From contig JABTVA010000007.1 in the NCBI GenBank assembly GCA_015075075.1, positions 62,001 to 126,000 on the forward strand: a stretch of 64,000 nt of DNA, given 5' to 3'. Within the stretch, counting starts at the first letter, position 1. The number at the start of each line of letters is the position of its first letter. The notes under the pieces were generated by a model, which was given only the letters and a program-made list of their open reading frames with translations, had not been told where the DNA came from and made no database searches. A program made the position numbers and the translations under genes. Positions 37,694 to 46,550 of the stretch are shown here, piece after piece. Source of the stretch: Deltaproteobacteria bacterium (GTDB lineage: Bacteria > Desulfobacterota > GWC2-55-46).

Positions 37694-37763
37694 CCGGTTC
37701 CTCTCCAGTTGTAGGGCGCGCAGTCCGGACCCGGGCGGGTACGGCATTCAAGAGCTGTCAGGG

Positions 37764-39905
37764 TCAAAACGCGACGATAAGTACGCCTGCGGTCACGGCT
37801 ATCTGATAGAGTATTTGCGTAATGTCCTTGAAGTCCCGGAGGAACGCCGTCCTGTCGGCCTTCTCGGGGACGACTATGGTGTCGCCCGGCTCCAGGGACG
37901 CCGACATGAGGCCCCCTCCGGTCCATCTCCTCGTATCCCGGTCCCAGCCTAAAAGGGACCCTGCGTCGTTTCTGCTTATCGCGGTCCCGTCGACCTTAAG
38001 TATGTACATCCCGTCGCTGTCAGCGCTCCTGGTAAGGCCTCCGGCCTTCTTCATGTAATCCTTCACGTTGAAATCGGCCCTGTGCACGAAGGCGGTCTGG
38101 TTGTGAACGGCGCCGATGACCTGCACGTGGGCGGCCCGCTCGGGTATATGGATACGATCGCCATCCTCAAGCACGAGGTCGGATTCGCCTCCCCTGAAAT
38201 CGTCAAGCGATTCGACCCTTATGCTTATCCTGCCCCTGGCCTTTGCGGACTTCATCTTCGCGAGCACCGCCAGCCTGTTCGAGAGCGCGACCTCTTCGAT
38301 CCTGGCCGCCTCCTCGTCCAGGGCCGCACCGATTCCGGACGCCGACTGCGCGAGTATCTCCTTTTCGAGCCTGTCGAGCGCCTCGTCGAGCTGGGCCTGC
38401 TGGAGCTCCCTTACGGATTCCCTCGTGAAGACAGCGCCGCGGAGATAGGCCTTCCCGGTAAATCCCCCGGCTCGCTCTATGAGCGACGAGGCGGTCTCGC
38501 CTTTTTTAATGGTATACGTGCCGGGGAACCTCACCTCTCCGCTGATCCTTACGGTCCTGTAAAGCTCCCATTCCGGCACGGTCCTTACGAAGAGGTAATC
38601 GTTTTCCCGAAGCTCTATATTGTGCTCGAGGTCCCCATCGAGCGCCTTGCCGAGCTTTACCGGTATCTTGGTCGTCACGGGCCCCGATTGCTCGGGCGTT
38701 ATCCTCGTAAGCTCGGCCTCTTCGGTGTAGGCGTAGTACCTCGGCCCGCCGGCAAGCGCGATAAGGTCGCGGACCCTGAGGCCCGAGCCGATGCCGAACT
38801 CGCCGCCCCTCTCGACCGCGCCTTCGATCCTTACTATCTTTTTATCGGGAATTACCGGATATACTGTAAGGAGGTCTCCTGGCTGCACCTTTATCTCAGC
38901 CGGGTCCGTTGCCGAGAGGTCCGACTCAAGGACCGCCTCCCTGGTGTTCTCCATTATCCGTTCTATGCGGAGCCTTCCCCTGATGGCCGTCTCGTTCAGC
39001 CCGCCCGCGAGGGCAAAGAGCTCGCTTGCGCTCGACTCGTCCTTGAGCTCGTAGATGGCGGGCGACCTGACCTCTCCCGCGACGGCCGCCAGCGGACCAG
39101 CGGGAGGGATGAAGACGACGTCCTCCGAGGCAAGCCTCAAGTCCGTCGACTTGTCCCCCCTGAGGAGAAGGTCATAGAGGTCCAGGGCGGCGACGGTCGC
39201 ACCGTTCCTCTTGAGCTCTATCTTCCTCATGGAGCCCGTCTTTGAAGGCCCGCCGGCGGCGAGGAGCGCGTTCAAGACCGTTGACATCGAGGAAATGGAG
39301 TAGCTCCCCGGCTTGACGGCGTTTCCCACCACGTAGACGCGGATGGAACGGAGCGCGCCCATGCTCACGTTCATCTTGACCTCGGACGGGAGGTAGTACC
39401 TCGCAAGCTCTTTTTTGAGGAATGCCCTCGCCTCGTTGAATGTGAGCCCGTTGAGGAAGATTATTCCAGCTTCCGGGAGGTTTACCTTTCCGTCGCGGTC
39501 CACGACGACCGAGTACTCGGCATTGAGCCTGCCCCAGAGGCTTACCCTGAGCTCGTCGCCCGGGCCGAGGATGTAATCGGGGTTAACGGGGATATTGTCG
39601 GACGGCTGAAACGAAGAAGGTTCGGACGTGAACAGGGCGTAGCCGAAATGCCTGAGTCCAGGCGTCTTCCCGGCCAGGTATTTCTCGAAGGAGGACTCGT
39701 AACCGGGGACTGATGCCCTTTCGCGTTCGGGAAAAAATTCCTGAGGCAGGCCGCCCTTCCCGGCTGAAAGCAGCTTCTCGGAAGATGGCGCCTTGGCCTT
39801 GCCAGCCCCGCTTTCAGTCTCTGAAAGGGCCTCCCGTGGATTTAAGGATGTCAGCAGGAAGAATGCCGCTATTATGAAAAGGGCGATGCTCTGGAAACGG
39901 TTCAC
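37764..39905 (-). CDS. SLBB-domain polysaccharide export outer-membrane protein (Wza-like)
   Basis: About 713 residues. An N-terminal signal segment (FQSIALFIIAAFFLLTSL) leads to the Poly_export domain (PVNPDYILGPGDELRVSLWGR) and then several SLBB beta-grasp repeats (VYVVGNAVKPGSYSISSMST, VAGEVRSPAIYEL, RIEGAVERGGEFGIGSGLRV, RISGEVRFPGTYTIKKGE, VIGAVHNQTAFVHRA). The C-terminus has a hydrophobic helix (LYQIAVTAGVLIVAF). It forms the outer-membrane channel of a Wzx/Wzy-type export system. GTG 39905 is taken as start because it opens directly on the signal segment; no strong ribosome site decides it. First gene of the exopolysaccharide operon. Confidence 0.85.
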   Translation of the reverse strand: MNRFQSIALFIIAAFFLLTSLNPREALSETESGAGKAKAPSSEKLLSAGKGGLPQEFFPERERASVPGYESSFEKYLAGKTPGLRHFGYALFTSEPSSFQPSDNIPVNPDYILGPGDELRVSLWGRLNAEYSVVVDRDGKVNLPEAGIIFLNGLTFNEARAFLKKELARYYLPSEVKMNVSMGALRSIRVYVVGNAVKPGSYSISSMSTVLNALLAAGGPSKTGSMRKIELKRNGATVAALDLYDLLLRGDKSTDLRLASEDVVFIPPAGPLAAVAGEVRSPAIYELKDESSASELFALAGGLNETAIRGRLRIERIMENTREAVLESDLSATDPAEIKVQPGDLLTVYPVIPDKKIVRIEGAVERGGEFGIGSGLRVRDLIALAGGPRYYAYTEEAELTRITPEQSGPVTTKIPVKLGKALDGDLEHNIELRENDYLFVRTVPEWELYRTVRISGEVRFPGTYTIKKGETASSLIERAGGFTGKAYLRGAVFTRESVRELQQAQLDEALDRLEKEILAQSASGIGAALDEEAARIEEVALSNRLAVLAKMKSAKARGRISIRVESLDDFRGGESDLVLEDGDRIHIPERAAHVQVIGAVHNQTAFVHRADFNVKDYMKKAGGLTRSADSDGMYILKVDGTAISRNDAGSLLGWDRDTRRWTGGGLMSASLEPGDTIVVPEKADRTAFLRDFKDITQILYQIAVTAGVLIVAF

Positions 39906-40140
39906 GTCAGGTTGCTCAGGTCCAGTTGGTTGAGGACAAAAAAGTCTGCCGGCTGCAAGTTTCCGGGAATAATAAGAAAAAAGACCACCTTTGTCAACCT
40001 GAATTGGCCGCACTCGGCCCGCGCGACCTGGAAATCAACCAAAATGCCTATCGGATTTTTAAACCCTTCCTCTTATTGCTCCCGGTTTGACTGGGAAACG
40101 AGTATCTGATAAGATTTCCCCCGTGCTGATTACCACGGGA

Positions 40141-41085
40141 ATGGACTTGAGAGAGGCTTCAGCCAGGGTCGGCGCGCTAAGGGCAAACCTCGAAGGGGCC
40201 GTGAAGGGCAAGCCCGCGGTCATTGACCTTGCGATAACGGCGCTCCTGGCAAAGGGACATCTCCTTATTGAAGACGTCCCGGGCGTCGGGAAATCCACCC
40301 TCGCCCACGGGCTCGCGAAAAGCCTCGACTGCTCCTTCCAGCGGATACAGTTCACAAGCGACCTCCTCCCGTCGGACATCACCGGCGTGACCGTTTTCAA
40401 CCAGGCTACCCGCGCATTCGAGTTCAGGCCCGGGCCGGTCTTCGCCAATATAGTCCTCGCGGACGAGATAAACAGGGCAACGCCCAAGACCCAGAGCGCG
40501 CTTCTGGAGGCCATGAACGAAAGGCAGGTCTCTATCGACAGGGCGACATACCCGCTCCCCTCCCCGTTCATGCTGCTGGCAACACAGAACCCCATAGAGT
40601 TCTCCGGCACCTTTCCGCTGCCCGAATCGCAGCTCGACAGGTTCATGGTTTGCCTCAGCATGGGCTACCCTGACGCGGAGCACGAGAGGCTGATAATAAG
40701 GTCCTCAAGTGAAAAGGGCCCGCTCGAAGGCCTGGGGCCGGTGCTTGACGCCGATGACGTCGAGGCGCTCCAGGACCTCTCATCAAGGGTTCGAGTGGAC
40801 GAGGACCTCGTCACTTATATACTCTCAATAGTCTCCGCGACCAGGAGCCACCGCTCTATACGGCTCGGCCTGAGCCCCAGGGCCGCGATGGCCATGTACA
40901 GGGCGGCGCAGGCCCTGGCCCTCGCGTCGGGCAGGGAATACTGCATACCCGACGACATAAAAACCCTCTCGGGCCCGGTCTTCGCGCACAGGATAATCCC
41001 TGCCGAGCGGGCGCTCGAAGGAGGGTTCGAGACCGGCCTCTCCCTCTTGAAGGAAATACTCGGCACCGTAAAAGTCCCTCTCTGA
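40141..41085 (+). CDS. MoxR-family AAA+ ATPase
   Basis: About 314 residues. Walker A reads EDVPGVGKSTLAHGLAK, Walker B IVLADEINRATPKTQSALLEAM, then sensor motifs LATQNPIEFSGTFPLPESQLDRF and the lid LSPRAAMAMYRAAQA. MoxR ATPases act as chaperones that activate a partner, typically with the DUF58 protein encoded next. ATG 40141 is chosen; TTG 40087 and GTG 40124 are possible longer starts. The gene is divergent from the exopolysaccharide operon, and its stop overlaps the DUF58 start by one base. Confidence 0.9.
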   Translation: MDLREASARVGALRANLEGAVKGKPAVIDLAITALLAKGHLLIEDVPGVGKSTLAHGLAKSLDCSFQRIQFTSDLLPSDITGVTVFNQATRAFEFRPGPVFANIVLADEINRATPKTQSALLEAMNERQVSIDRATYPLPSPFMLLATQNPIEFSGTFPLPESQLDRFMVCLSMGYPDAEHERLIIRSSSEKGPLEGLGPVLDADDVEALQDLSSRVRVDEDLVTYILSIVSATRSHRSIRLGLSPRAAMAMYRAAQALALASGREYCIPDDIKTLSGPVFAHRIIPAERALEGGFETGLSLLKEILGTVKVPL

Positions 41086-42116
41086 TGCTTAATCCGGGCC
41101 CCATACCCTTCATTGGCCAGGCGAAGGCCGGGTCTGACTGGAGGGTAGCCGGCCTCCGCCGTTTTCTGAAATTCCCCAGGTCCCTTTCGGTGACAAGGGA
41201 AGGCAAGGTATTCATCGGGGTCCTGCTCGTCATCGGCCTCGCTGCGGTTAATACCGGCAATAACCTCCTCTACCTTGTCGTTTCGTCCATGCTCTCGATA
41301 ATCATAGTCTCGGGCCTCATGTCCGAGTCGACCCTCAGAGGGCTTCGCGTAACAAGGGCCCTTCCGCGGTCCGCATACAAGGGCTCGCCTGCCTGCATAA
41401 CAATACGGGTCGAGAACACCAAGCGGCTTTTCTCCTCTTATTCCTTCAAGATTAAAGGGACTGACGGGCCGTCCGCTCCGGCCTATGTAGTCAGGCTTAA
41501 GCCCGGCGAAAAGAGTGAGCTTCGCCTTGAGTGCCTGTTCACGAAGAGGGGGTATGCAAGGCCTGGCCCGGTCAGGGTCTCGACCAGGTTCCCTTTCGGG
41601 CTCTTCGTAAAGGGAAAATCAGAGCCTGGCGGCGAGGACGAGAGCGTCCTTGTCCTCCCCTCTACTGACCGCGCGCTCGCGATCAAGGCCCTCCAGGGTG
41701 CGTCGTCGATTACCGGGGACGGACGGAGCTCTCAGAGGGGCGCGGGCGTCGATTTACATGGACTCCGGGAATACGGGCCGGCGGACGACGCCAGGCACAT
41801 CCACTGGAAATCGGCAGCCCGGAAAGAGCCGCTCCTTCTGAAGGAGTTCGAAAGAGAGGCCGGGAAGCGGGTGATGATCATCTTCGACAACCGGCGCGGG
41901 GCGACCGATGACGAGTTCGAAACACTTGTGGACAGGGCCGCCGCGACGGCGGCCTTCCATATCGAAGCAGGGGGGGCTGTGGGATTAAAGACCGTCGGCA
42001 GGGACATCCCTCCCAAGCCGGGGCGCGCGCAATTGTCGATGATACTGAAAGAGCTCGCGCTCATATCTCCGGCGCCTGTCGAAGGAGAGCCCGCATTAAG
42101 GGTCGCATCGGCATGA
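41085..42116 (+). CDS. DUF58 family protein
   Basis: A 343-residue membrane protein. Two hydrophobic segments at about 45-85 (VFIGVLLVIGLAAVNTGNNLLY) precede a beta-rich region and the DUF58 core GVDLHGLREYGPADDARHIHWKSAARKE, with a von-Willebrand-A-like strand VMIIFDNRR. DUF58 proteins pair with MoxR ATPases and transglutaminase-like membrane proteins in a conserved three-gene operon of unknown exact role, present here in the usual order. It overlaps the next gene by four bases (ATGA). Confidence 0.88.
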   Translation: MLNPGPIPFIGQAKAGSDWRVAGLRRFLKFPRSLSVTREGKVFIGVLLVIGLAAVNTGNNLLYLVVSSMLSIIIVSGLMSESTLRGLRVTRALPRSAYKGSPACITIRVENTKRLFSSYSFKIKGTDGPSAPAYVVRLKPGEKSELRLECLFTKRGYARPGPVRVSTRFPFGLFVKGKSEPGGEDESVLVLPSTDRALAIKALQGASSITGDGRSSQRGAGVDLHGLREYGPADDARHIHWKSAARKEPLLLKEFEREAGKRVMIIFDNRRGATDDEFETLVDRAAATAAFHIEAGGAVGLKTVGRDIPPKPGRAQLSMILKELALISPAPVEGEPALRVASA

Positions 42117-44098
42117 GATCCCACGCGCTCGCAGTCACGTCCATAATCTCGCTCCTCGGGCTCTGGGCCGGAAGCCTCGTCGAGGCGGCAGGCAGCCGGC
42201 TCATATCGTCTCTTTCCGTAATCGCCGTCGCCGGCATCGCCTACAATCTCGCATCGGGGAAACCCGCCCTCCGCCTTTCATTCTGGAACGCGGCGGCGCT
42301 TGCGGCTTTCGTCTTCCTCGTCGCCGATTATCTTGCGATATCAAGGGATATCATAGCCTCGGGGACGCGGTTCCTCTCGCTGATACTCGTTTTAAAGCTC
42401 CTCTCCATAAGGAGCGGAAGGGACCACGCGATCGTATTCGCCGTAGCGTTCTTCCTGATACTCGCAGCCGCGGCCTCGACCGTAAGCGCGGTCTTTTTCG
42501 CGGTCCTCGCGCTTTATATCGTGTTCGTCATATGGGGCATGGTCGTCCTGAACCTCCGGAGGGACTTGGACGACTCGGGCATTGGAACGGGCGCCCCTGA
42601 GGACCTTTTCGGCCTTCCCCTTTTCCTGTCGCTTACGGCGCTCTCCGCGGCCTGCATAGTCCTCACCCTGGCTGTCTTCATCTCCATCCCGAGGATGGGG
42701 GTCGGGATACTGGAAGCGGGTTCAAGGGCCCCGCTCAACATATCGGGCTTCTCGGAACGCATGGAAATGGATTCAATTGCCGGGGTGCAGCTCGACCCGG
42801 CCATTGTCATGCGGGTAGAAATCAAAGGCGGAAGCCCGCCTGAGCCGCTCTATTTCAGGGGCGCGTCGCTCGATTTCTTCGACGGCTCCGGATGGAGCAG
42901 GCGCGCATCCCTTGACCGCCTCATAAAGGGAGTGGACGGGGTCTTTACATTCGGGGGCCCCGGGAAGAGGACCTTGGAGCAGAAGGTCTGGCTCGAGCCG
43001 CTCGACACAGAGGTGCTCTTCGCGGCTTCCAATGCCTACATGGTCGAGGGAAGGCTCCAGAGCCTCTGGACCGACGGCTCCGGGAATATCCGCCTCCCCT
43101 CCGCGCCTTTCAGGAGGCTCGAATACGCCGCGTGGTCGGATATCTCGGGCGGAAGGCCCGCACGCGCGCCCGATGGTTCATATCTTGACGCTTCGTATCT
43201 CGTATCGAGCCCTGAAGGGCATCTAATAACGGAACTGGCCAGGGCCGCCTCGGACGGGAGGACGAGCGCGCTCGGCAAGGCACTTGCGATAGAGGAATTT
43301 CTCCACAAGAACTACTACTACACGCTTACGCCGCGTAGCGGCGGGGGATCTGGCCCGCTTGAGGACTTCCTCCTCCACACGAAAGAAGGCTGGTGCGAGC
43401 ACTTTGCGACGGGCATGGCCATGATGCTCAGGTCCGCCGGCGTGCCGGCCAGGATTGCTACGGGCTTTCTGGAAGGGGAATGGAACGAGTACGGCGGCTA
43501 TTTCATAGTGCGGAAACAGGACGCGCACAGCTGGGTGGAAGCCTATATAGACGGGCAGGGCTGGATGAGGTTCGACCCCACGCCCTCATCGCGGCGTTTA
43601 GAAAGGCATGGAGCCCTTTTCATGTATCTCGACCTCCTGCGGCACAGGTGGAACAGGCATATCGTCAACTTCTCCTTCTCCGACCAGCGCGCGCTCGCCC
43701 TGGCCTTCGAGGAAAAGGCATCCGGGCTTAAAGGCCTGCTCGCTGGCCTCCTGCCGGATAAACGGCCCGGCATAAAAGGCGTGCTCGCCGTGCTTCTCGT
43801 ATTTGCGCTCGCAGTCTCCGTGGCCGTTATGGCCCTGAGGCGCGCCCGTAAAGGGAATGCCGCGCAAAAGGCCCCGCGCTATTACATGGAAATGCTCAAG
43901 GCCCTTTCCCTGAAAGGGATGCGGAAAGGGCCCGGGGAGACCCCGAGAGAGTTCGCCGACCGGCTGGGTGAGGCCGACGTGGTCCAAATAACGGAATTAT
44001 ATCTCAGGGAACGGTACGGCGGGGAAAGGCCCGGCAGAGTGGCGTTGGTGCGGATGGAGGAAACACTTGCAAGAATAAGGAAGCTGAAACGGCCTTAG
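42113..44098 (+). CDS. transglutaminase-like membrane protein (TgpA type: DUF3488 + transglutaminase core + DUF4129)
   Basis: 661 residues. About six transmembrane helices occupy residues 1-190 (DUF3488). A periplasmic domain contains the transglutaminase triad: Cys in TKEGWCEHFATGMAMMLRSAG, His in KQDAHSWVEAYI and Asp in MRFDPTPSS. A further helix (GVLAVLLVFALAVSVAVMAL) leads to a cytoplasmic DUF4129 tail (RKGPGETPREFADRL). The Pseudomonas TgpA has periplasmic transglutaminase activity and is essential there. Last gene of the MoxR-DUF58 operon; it converges on the receiver gene with a 4-base overlap. Confidence 0.88.
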   Translation: MRSHALAVTSIISLLGLWAGSLVEAAGSRLISSLSVIAVAGIAYNLASGKPALRLSFWNAAALAAFVFLVADYLAISRDIIASGTRFLSLILVLKLLSIRSGRDHAIVFAVAFFLILAAAASTVSAVFFAVLALYIVFVIWGMVVLNLRRDLDDSGIGTGAPEDLFGLPLFLSLTALSAACIVLTLAVFISIPRMGVGILEAGSRAPLNISGFSERMEMDSIAGVQLDPAIVMRVEIKGGSPPEPLYFRGASLDFFDGSGWSRRASLDRLIKGVDGVFTFGGPGKRTLEQKVWLEPLDTEVLFAASNAYMVEGRLQSLWTDGSGNIRLPSAPFRRLEYAAWSDISGGRPARAPDGSYLDASYLVSSPEGHLITELARAASDGRTSALGKALAIEEFLHKNYYYTLTPRSGGGSGPLEDFLLHTKEGWCEHFATGMAMMLRSAGVPARIATGFLEGEWNEYGGYFIVRKQDAHSWVEAYIDGQGWMRFDPTPSSRRLERHGALFMYLDLLRHRWNRHIVNFSFSDQRALALAFEEKASGLKGLLAGLLPDKRPGIKGVLAVLLVFALAVSVAVMALRRARKGNAAQKAPRYYMEMLKALSLKGMRKGPGETPREFADRLGEADVVQITELYLRERYGGERPGRVALVRMEETLARIRKLKRP

Positions 44099-44496
44099 GA
44101 CTTTTCGCCGGGCCTGTCCGGCATGCTCGACGTTATGGCTTCCAGGAGCTTTTTGCGCTCGATGGGCTTGGCCACGTAGCCGTCAAAGCCCTTTGTCAAA
44201 AGCTCGCCCTCCTCGCCCCTCATGGCTGAGGCCGTAAGGGCCAGGACAGGTATGGAGCTGTTCCTCGAGTCGGATTTGATTATCCTGGTAGCGGTTATCC
44301 CGTCCATGCCGGGGAGATGCAGATCCATGAGTATGAGGTCGGGCCTCTCTTCCATCAACGATTTCAGGGCCTCGGTGCCGCTCGCGGCCTCGGTTATCTC
44401 GTAGCCGTGAAGCGTGAGTATCTCCTTTACGAGGACCTTGTTCATGTGGTTGTCCTCGACGAGGAGTATCTTGATTTTCCGTTCCTCAGCCGCCAT
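44095..44496 (-). CDS. single-domain response regulator (CheY-like)
   Basis: 133 residues, a complete receiver domain with all key residues: acidic pair in LLVEDNHMNKVL, phospho-Asp in LILMDLHLPGMDG, Thr in VLALTASAMRGEE and Lys in GYVAKPIERKK. There is no output domain, so it probably passes phosphate on or acts by protein binding. It is the last gene of the four-gene signalling operon, 11 bases after the hybrid kinase, which is its obvious phosphodonor. Confidence 0.9.
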   Translation of the reverse strand: MAAEERKIKILLVEDNHMNKVLVKEILTLHGYEITEAASGTEALKSLMEERPDLILMDLHLPGMDGITATRIIKSDSRNSSIPVLALTASAMRGEEGELLTKGFDGYVAKPIERKKLLEAITSSMPDRPGEKS

Positions 44497-44507
44497 TTGA
44501 CCCCGCT

Positions 44508-46550
44508 TCAGCCGGCGTTCTGCCGAATCCTCTCGAGGGCTTCAAGGAGCTGTTCCCTCTTCACGGCGTTCTCCATGTACTCGACCGCGCCGAGCGAGTA
44601 CCCGAGCTCCTTGTTGTCGATGGAAGAGATGATGATTACCGGTATCCCCGCGGTAACGGGGTCCTCCTTCAATTCGCGGAGCACCTCCCATCCGTCCTTC
44701 CTCGGGAGCGCGATACCCATGATGATGGCGAAAGGAGTGTGCTCCTCCGCCTTCCTTATAAGGTCGACCCCGTCGACCGCGGCAAACACGTCAAAGCCGC
44801 TGCCCGAGAGGTATATGTCTATGAGGCGGTTTATGTCCGCGCTCTCGCTCGCTACGAGGACGCGCGGGAGGGAGGCGAGCCCCGGGGATGACGCAGCCGT
44901 TGTAGTAAGGAACGGTACGTCCAGCTCGTCCGTACCCTGCGGGAGCTTCACGATGAAGGTGGTGCCGCTCCCCGGCACGCTCTCGACGGATATGGTGCCG
45001 TTGTGGAGCTCAACGAGCCTCTTCGTAAGCACGAGACCCAGGCCCGTCCCGCCGTACTCCTTCGAAGACGATGAGTCCATCTGTTCGAACTCCTTGAAGA
45101 GCCTGCCCTTGTCCTCGGCATTAATCCCTATGCCGGTGTCGTTAATTTTGAGGGTGATATAGCGCTCGATACGCAGCCCCGTCGGCTCCTCGGTTATCTC
45201 CCAGTCCACCCTTACGCGGCCGTCCTGGACGTTGAACTTGACCGCGTTCGAAAGGAGGTTCATCATCACCTGCTTGAATTTCGCCTTGTCCGCGACGAGC
45301 TTGGGCGAGGCCGGGACCGACTTGGACTCTATGGCTATGTTCTTCTCATGCGCAAGCGGCCTTATTATGCCGAGGACCTCGCCGAGGACCTCCATGAGAG
45401 AGAAGCTCTCCATCGAGAGCTCCATCCTTCCAGCCTCGATCTTCGAAAGGTCGAGTATGTTGTTGATGAGCTGAAGGAGGTGGCTTCCGCTCGAGTGGAC
45501 GTACTCGACGTACTGCATCTGCCGTTCGTTGAGGTCCCCGAAGGCCTTCTCCTGCAGGAGCTCGGAGAAGCCAATTATGGAATTGAGCGGGGTGCGGAGC
45601 TCGTGGCTTACGTTCGCGAGGAACTGGCTCTTCATCCTGTTGGCCTCCATGAGCTCCATGTTGGCGAACTCGAGGGACACCTTGTTCCTCGAAAGCTCCT
45701 GGTTCGCGAGCTTGAGCTCCTCGGTCCTCTCCTCGACCTTGTGCTCGAGCCTGGTATAGTAGTCCTGAAGGTTCCCGGCCATCCTGTTGAATTCGACGGC
45801 GAGGCTGCCTATCTCGTCCTCCGCGGCGACCGGCGCGCGCTCCGAGAGGCTCCCCTGGCCTATCATCCGGGCCGACTCCTCTATGGCGAGGATGGGCTTC
45901 ACGATGGAACGCGTGAGTATCAGCCACAGCCCGCCCGCGAACACTATAGCGAGAAGAGTGAACGCCAGGGTCACGAGTATTATGACCTTTGCGAAGAAAC
46001 CGCTCTCCCTGTAGGCCGTGAAGGCCGTGTCCTTCTCCTCCTTTATAAGCTCCTTCAGGGAATTGAGGGAGGCGGTGAAGACCTTGTTGCCCTCGCTCCT
46101 TATGAGGTTCAGGGCGGCGTCCCTGTTCCCCGCCCTCGATATCTCCTCCACCCTCTCGTGGACGGCCGCGTACATCCTCAGGTTCTCGATTAGCTCGTCA
46201 TAGGTCTTGTCCCGGCCCGAGGCGATGCCCATCGCCCTGTACTCGGCAAGCAGCCTGTCCATCCTCCTCATGCGGTCGTCTATCGAGCCTTCGAGAAAGA
46301 GCTTCGACGAGTTGTCGGTGATGATGGTGTGGAGGAAGACCTCCTGCCTCGCGGAAAGGAACTCGTTCTCCACGGACGAAAGGGTTTCGCCCCTCTTGAA
46401 CGAGTCGACATAGAGGCTCTCCGTGACCCTGGCGAGCTGGCCGGCGTTGTATAGGCCGACGAGTCCGCCCACCCCCATCATGAGGAGGAGGAAAAGGAAC
46501 ACGACGGCCAGCTTGTTGGATATGGATAGGCTTCTGAAGAGCTTCTTCAT
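44508..46550 (-). CDS. membrane histidine kinase with C-terminal pseudo-receiver
   Basis: About 680 residues. Transmembrane helix (KLAVVFLFLLLMMGVGGLVG), periplasmic four-helix sensor to about residue 190, second helix, HAMP (RSIVKPILAIEESARMI), coiled coil, then HisKA (FLANVSHELRTPLNSIIGFS) and HATPase (NLLSNAVKF, NDTGIGI, GGTGLGL). The C-terminal receiver-like domain is degenerate: the acidic pair reads VLVASESAD and the phospho-acceptor is Gly (IIMGIALPRKDG), so it cannot accept phosphate. ATG 46550 overlaps the stop of the upstream sensor gene (ATGA), and both proteins open with an RSLSI-x2-K motif, which suggests they arose by duplication. Intact receivers for it are encoded on each side. 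Confidence 0.88.
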   Translation of the reverse strand: MKKLFRSLSISNKLAVVFLFLLLMMGVGGLVGLYNAGQLARVTESLYVDSFKRGETLSSVENEFLSARQEVFLHTIITDNSSKLFLEGSIDDRMRRMDRLLAEYRAMGIASGRDKTYDELIENLRMYAAVHERVEEISRAGNRDAALNLIRSEGNKVFTASLNSLKELIKEEKDTAFTAYRESGFFAKVIILVTLAFTLLAIVFAGGLWLILTRSIVKPILAIEESARMIGQGSLSERAPVAAEDEIGSLAVEFNRMAGNLQDYYTRLEHKVEERTEELKLANQELSRNKVSLEFANMELMEANRMKSQFLANVSHELRTPLNSIIGFSELLQEKAFGDLNERQMQYVEYVHSSGSHLLQLINNILDLSKIEAGRMELSMESFSLMEVLGEVLGIIRPLAHEKNIAIESKSVPASPKLVADKAKFKQVMMNLLSNAVKFNVQDGRVRVDWEITEEPTGLRIERYITLKINDTGIGINAEDKGRLFKEFEQMDSSSSKEYGGTGLGLVLTKRLVELHNGTISVESVPGSGTTFIVKLPQGTDELDVPFLTTTAASSPGLASLPRVLVASESADINRLIDIYLSGSGFDVFAAVDGVDLIRKAEEHTPFAIIMGIALPRKDGWEVLRELKEDPVTAGIPVIIISSIDNKELGYSLGAVEYMENAVKREQLLEALERIRQNAG

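Noticed and set aside
36266..37714. Long plus-strand frame of 482 codons opposite the sugar transferase
   Set aside because: Antisense shadow of a gene with complete catalytic motifs; very basic, no known fold.
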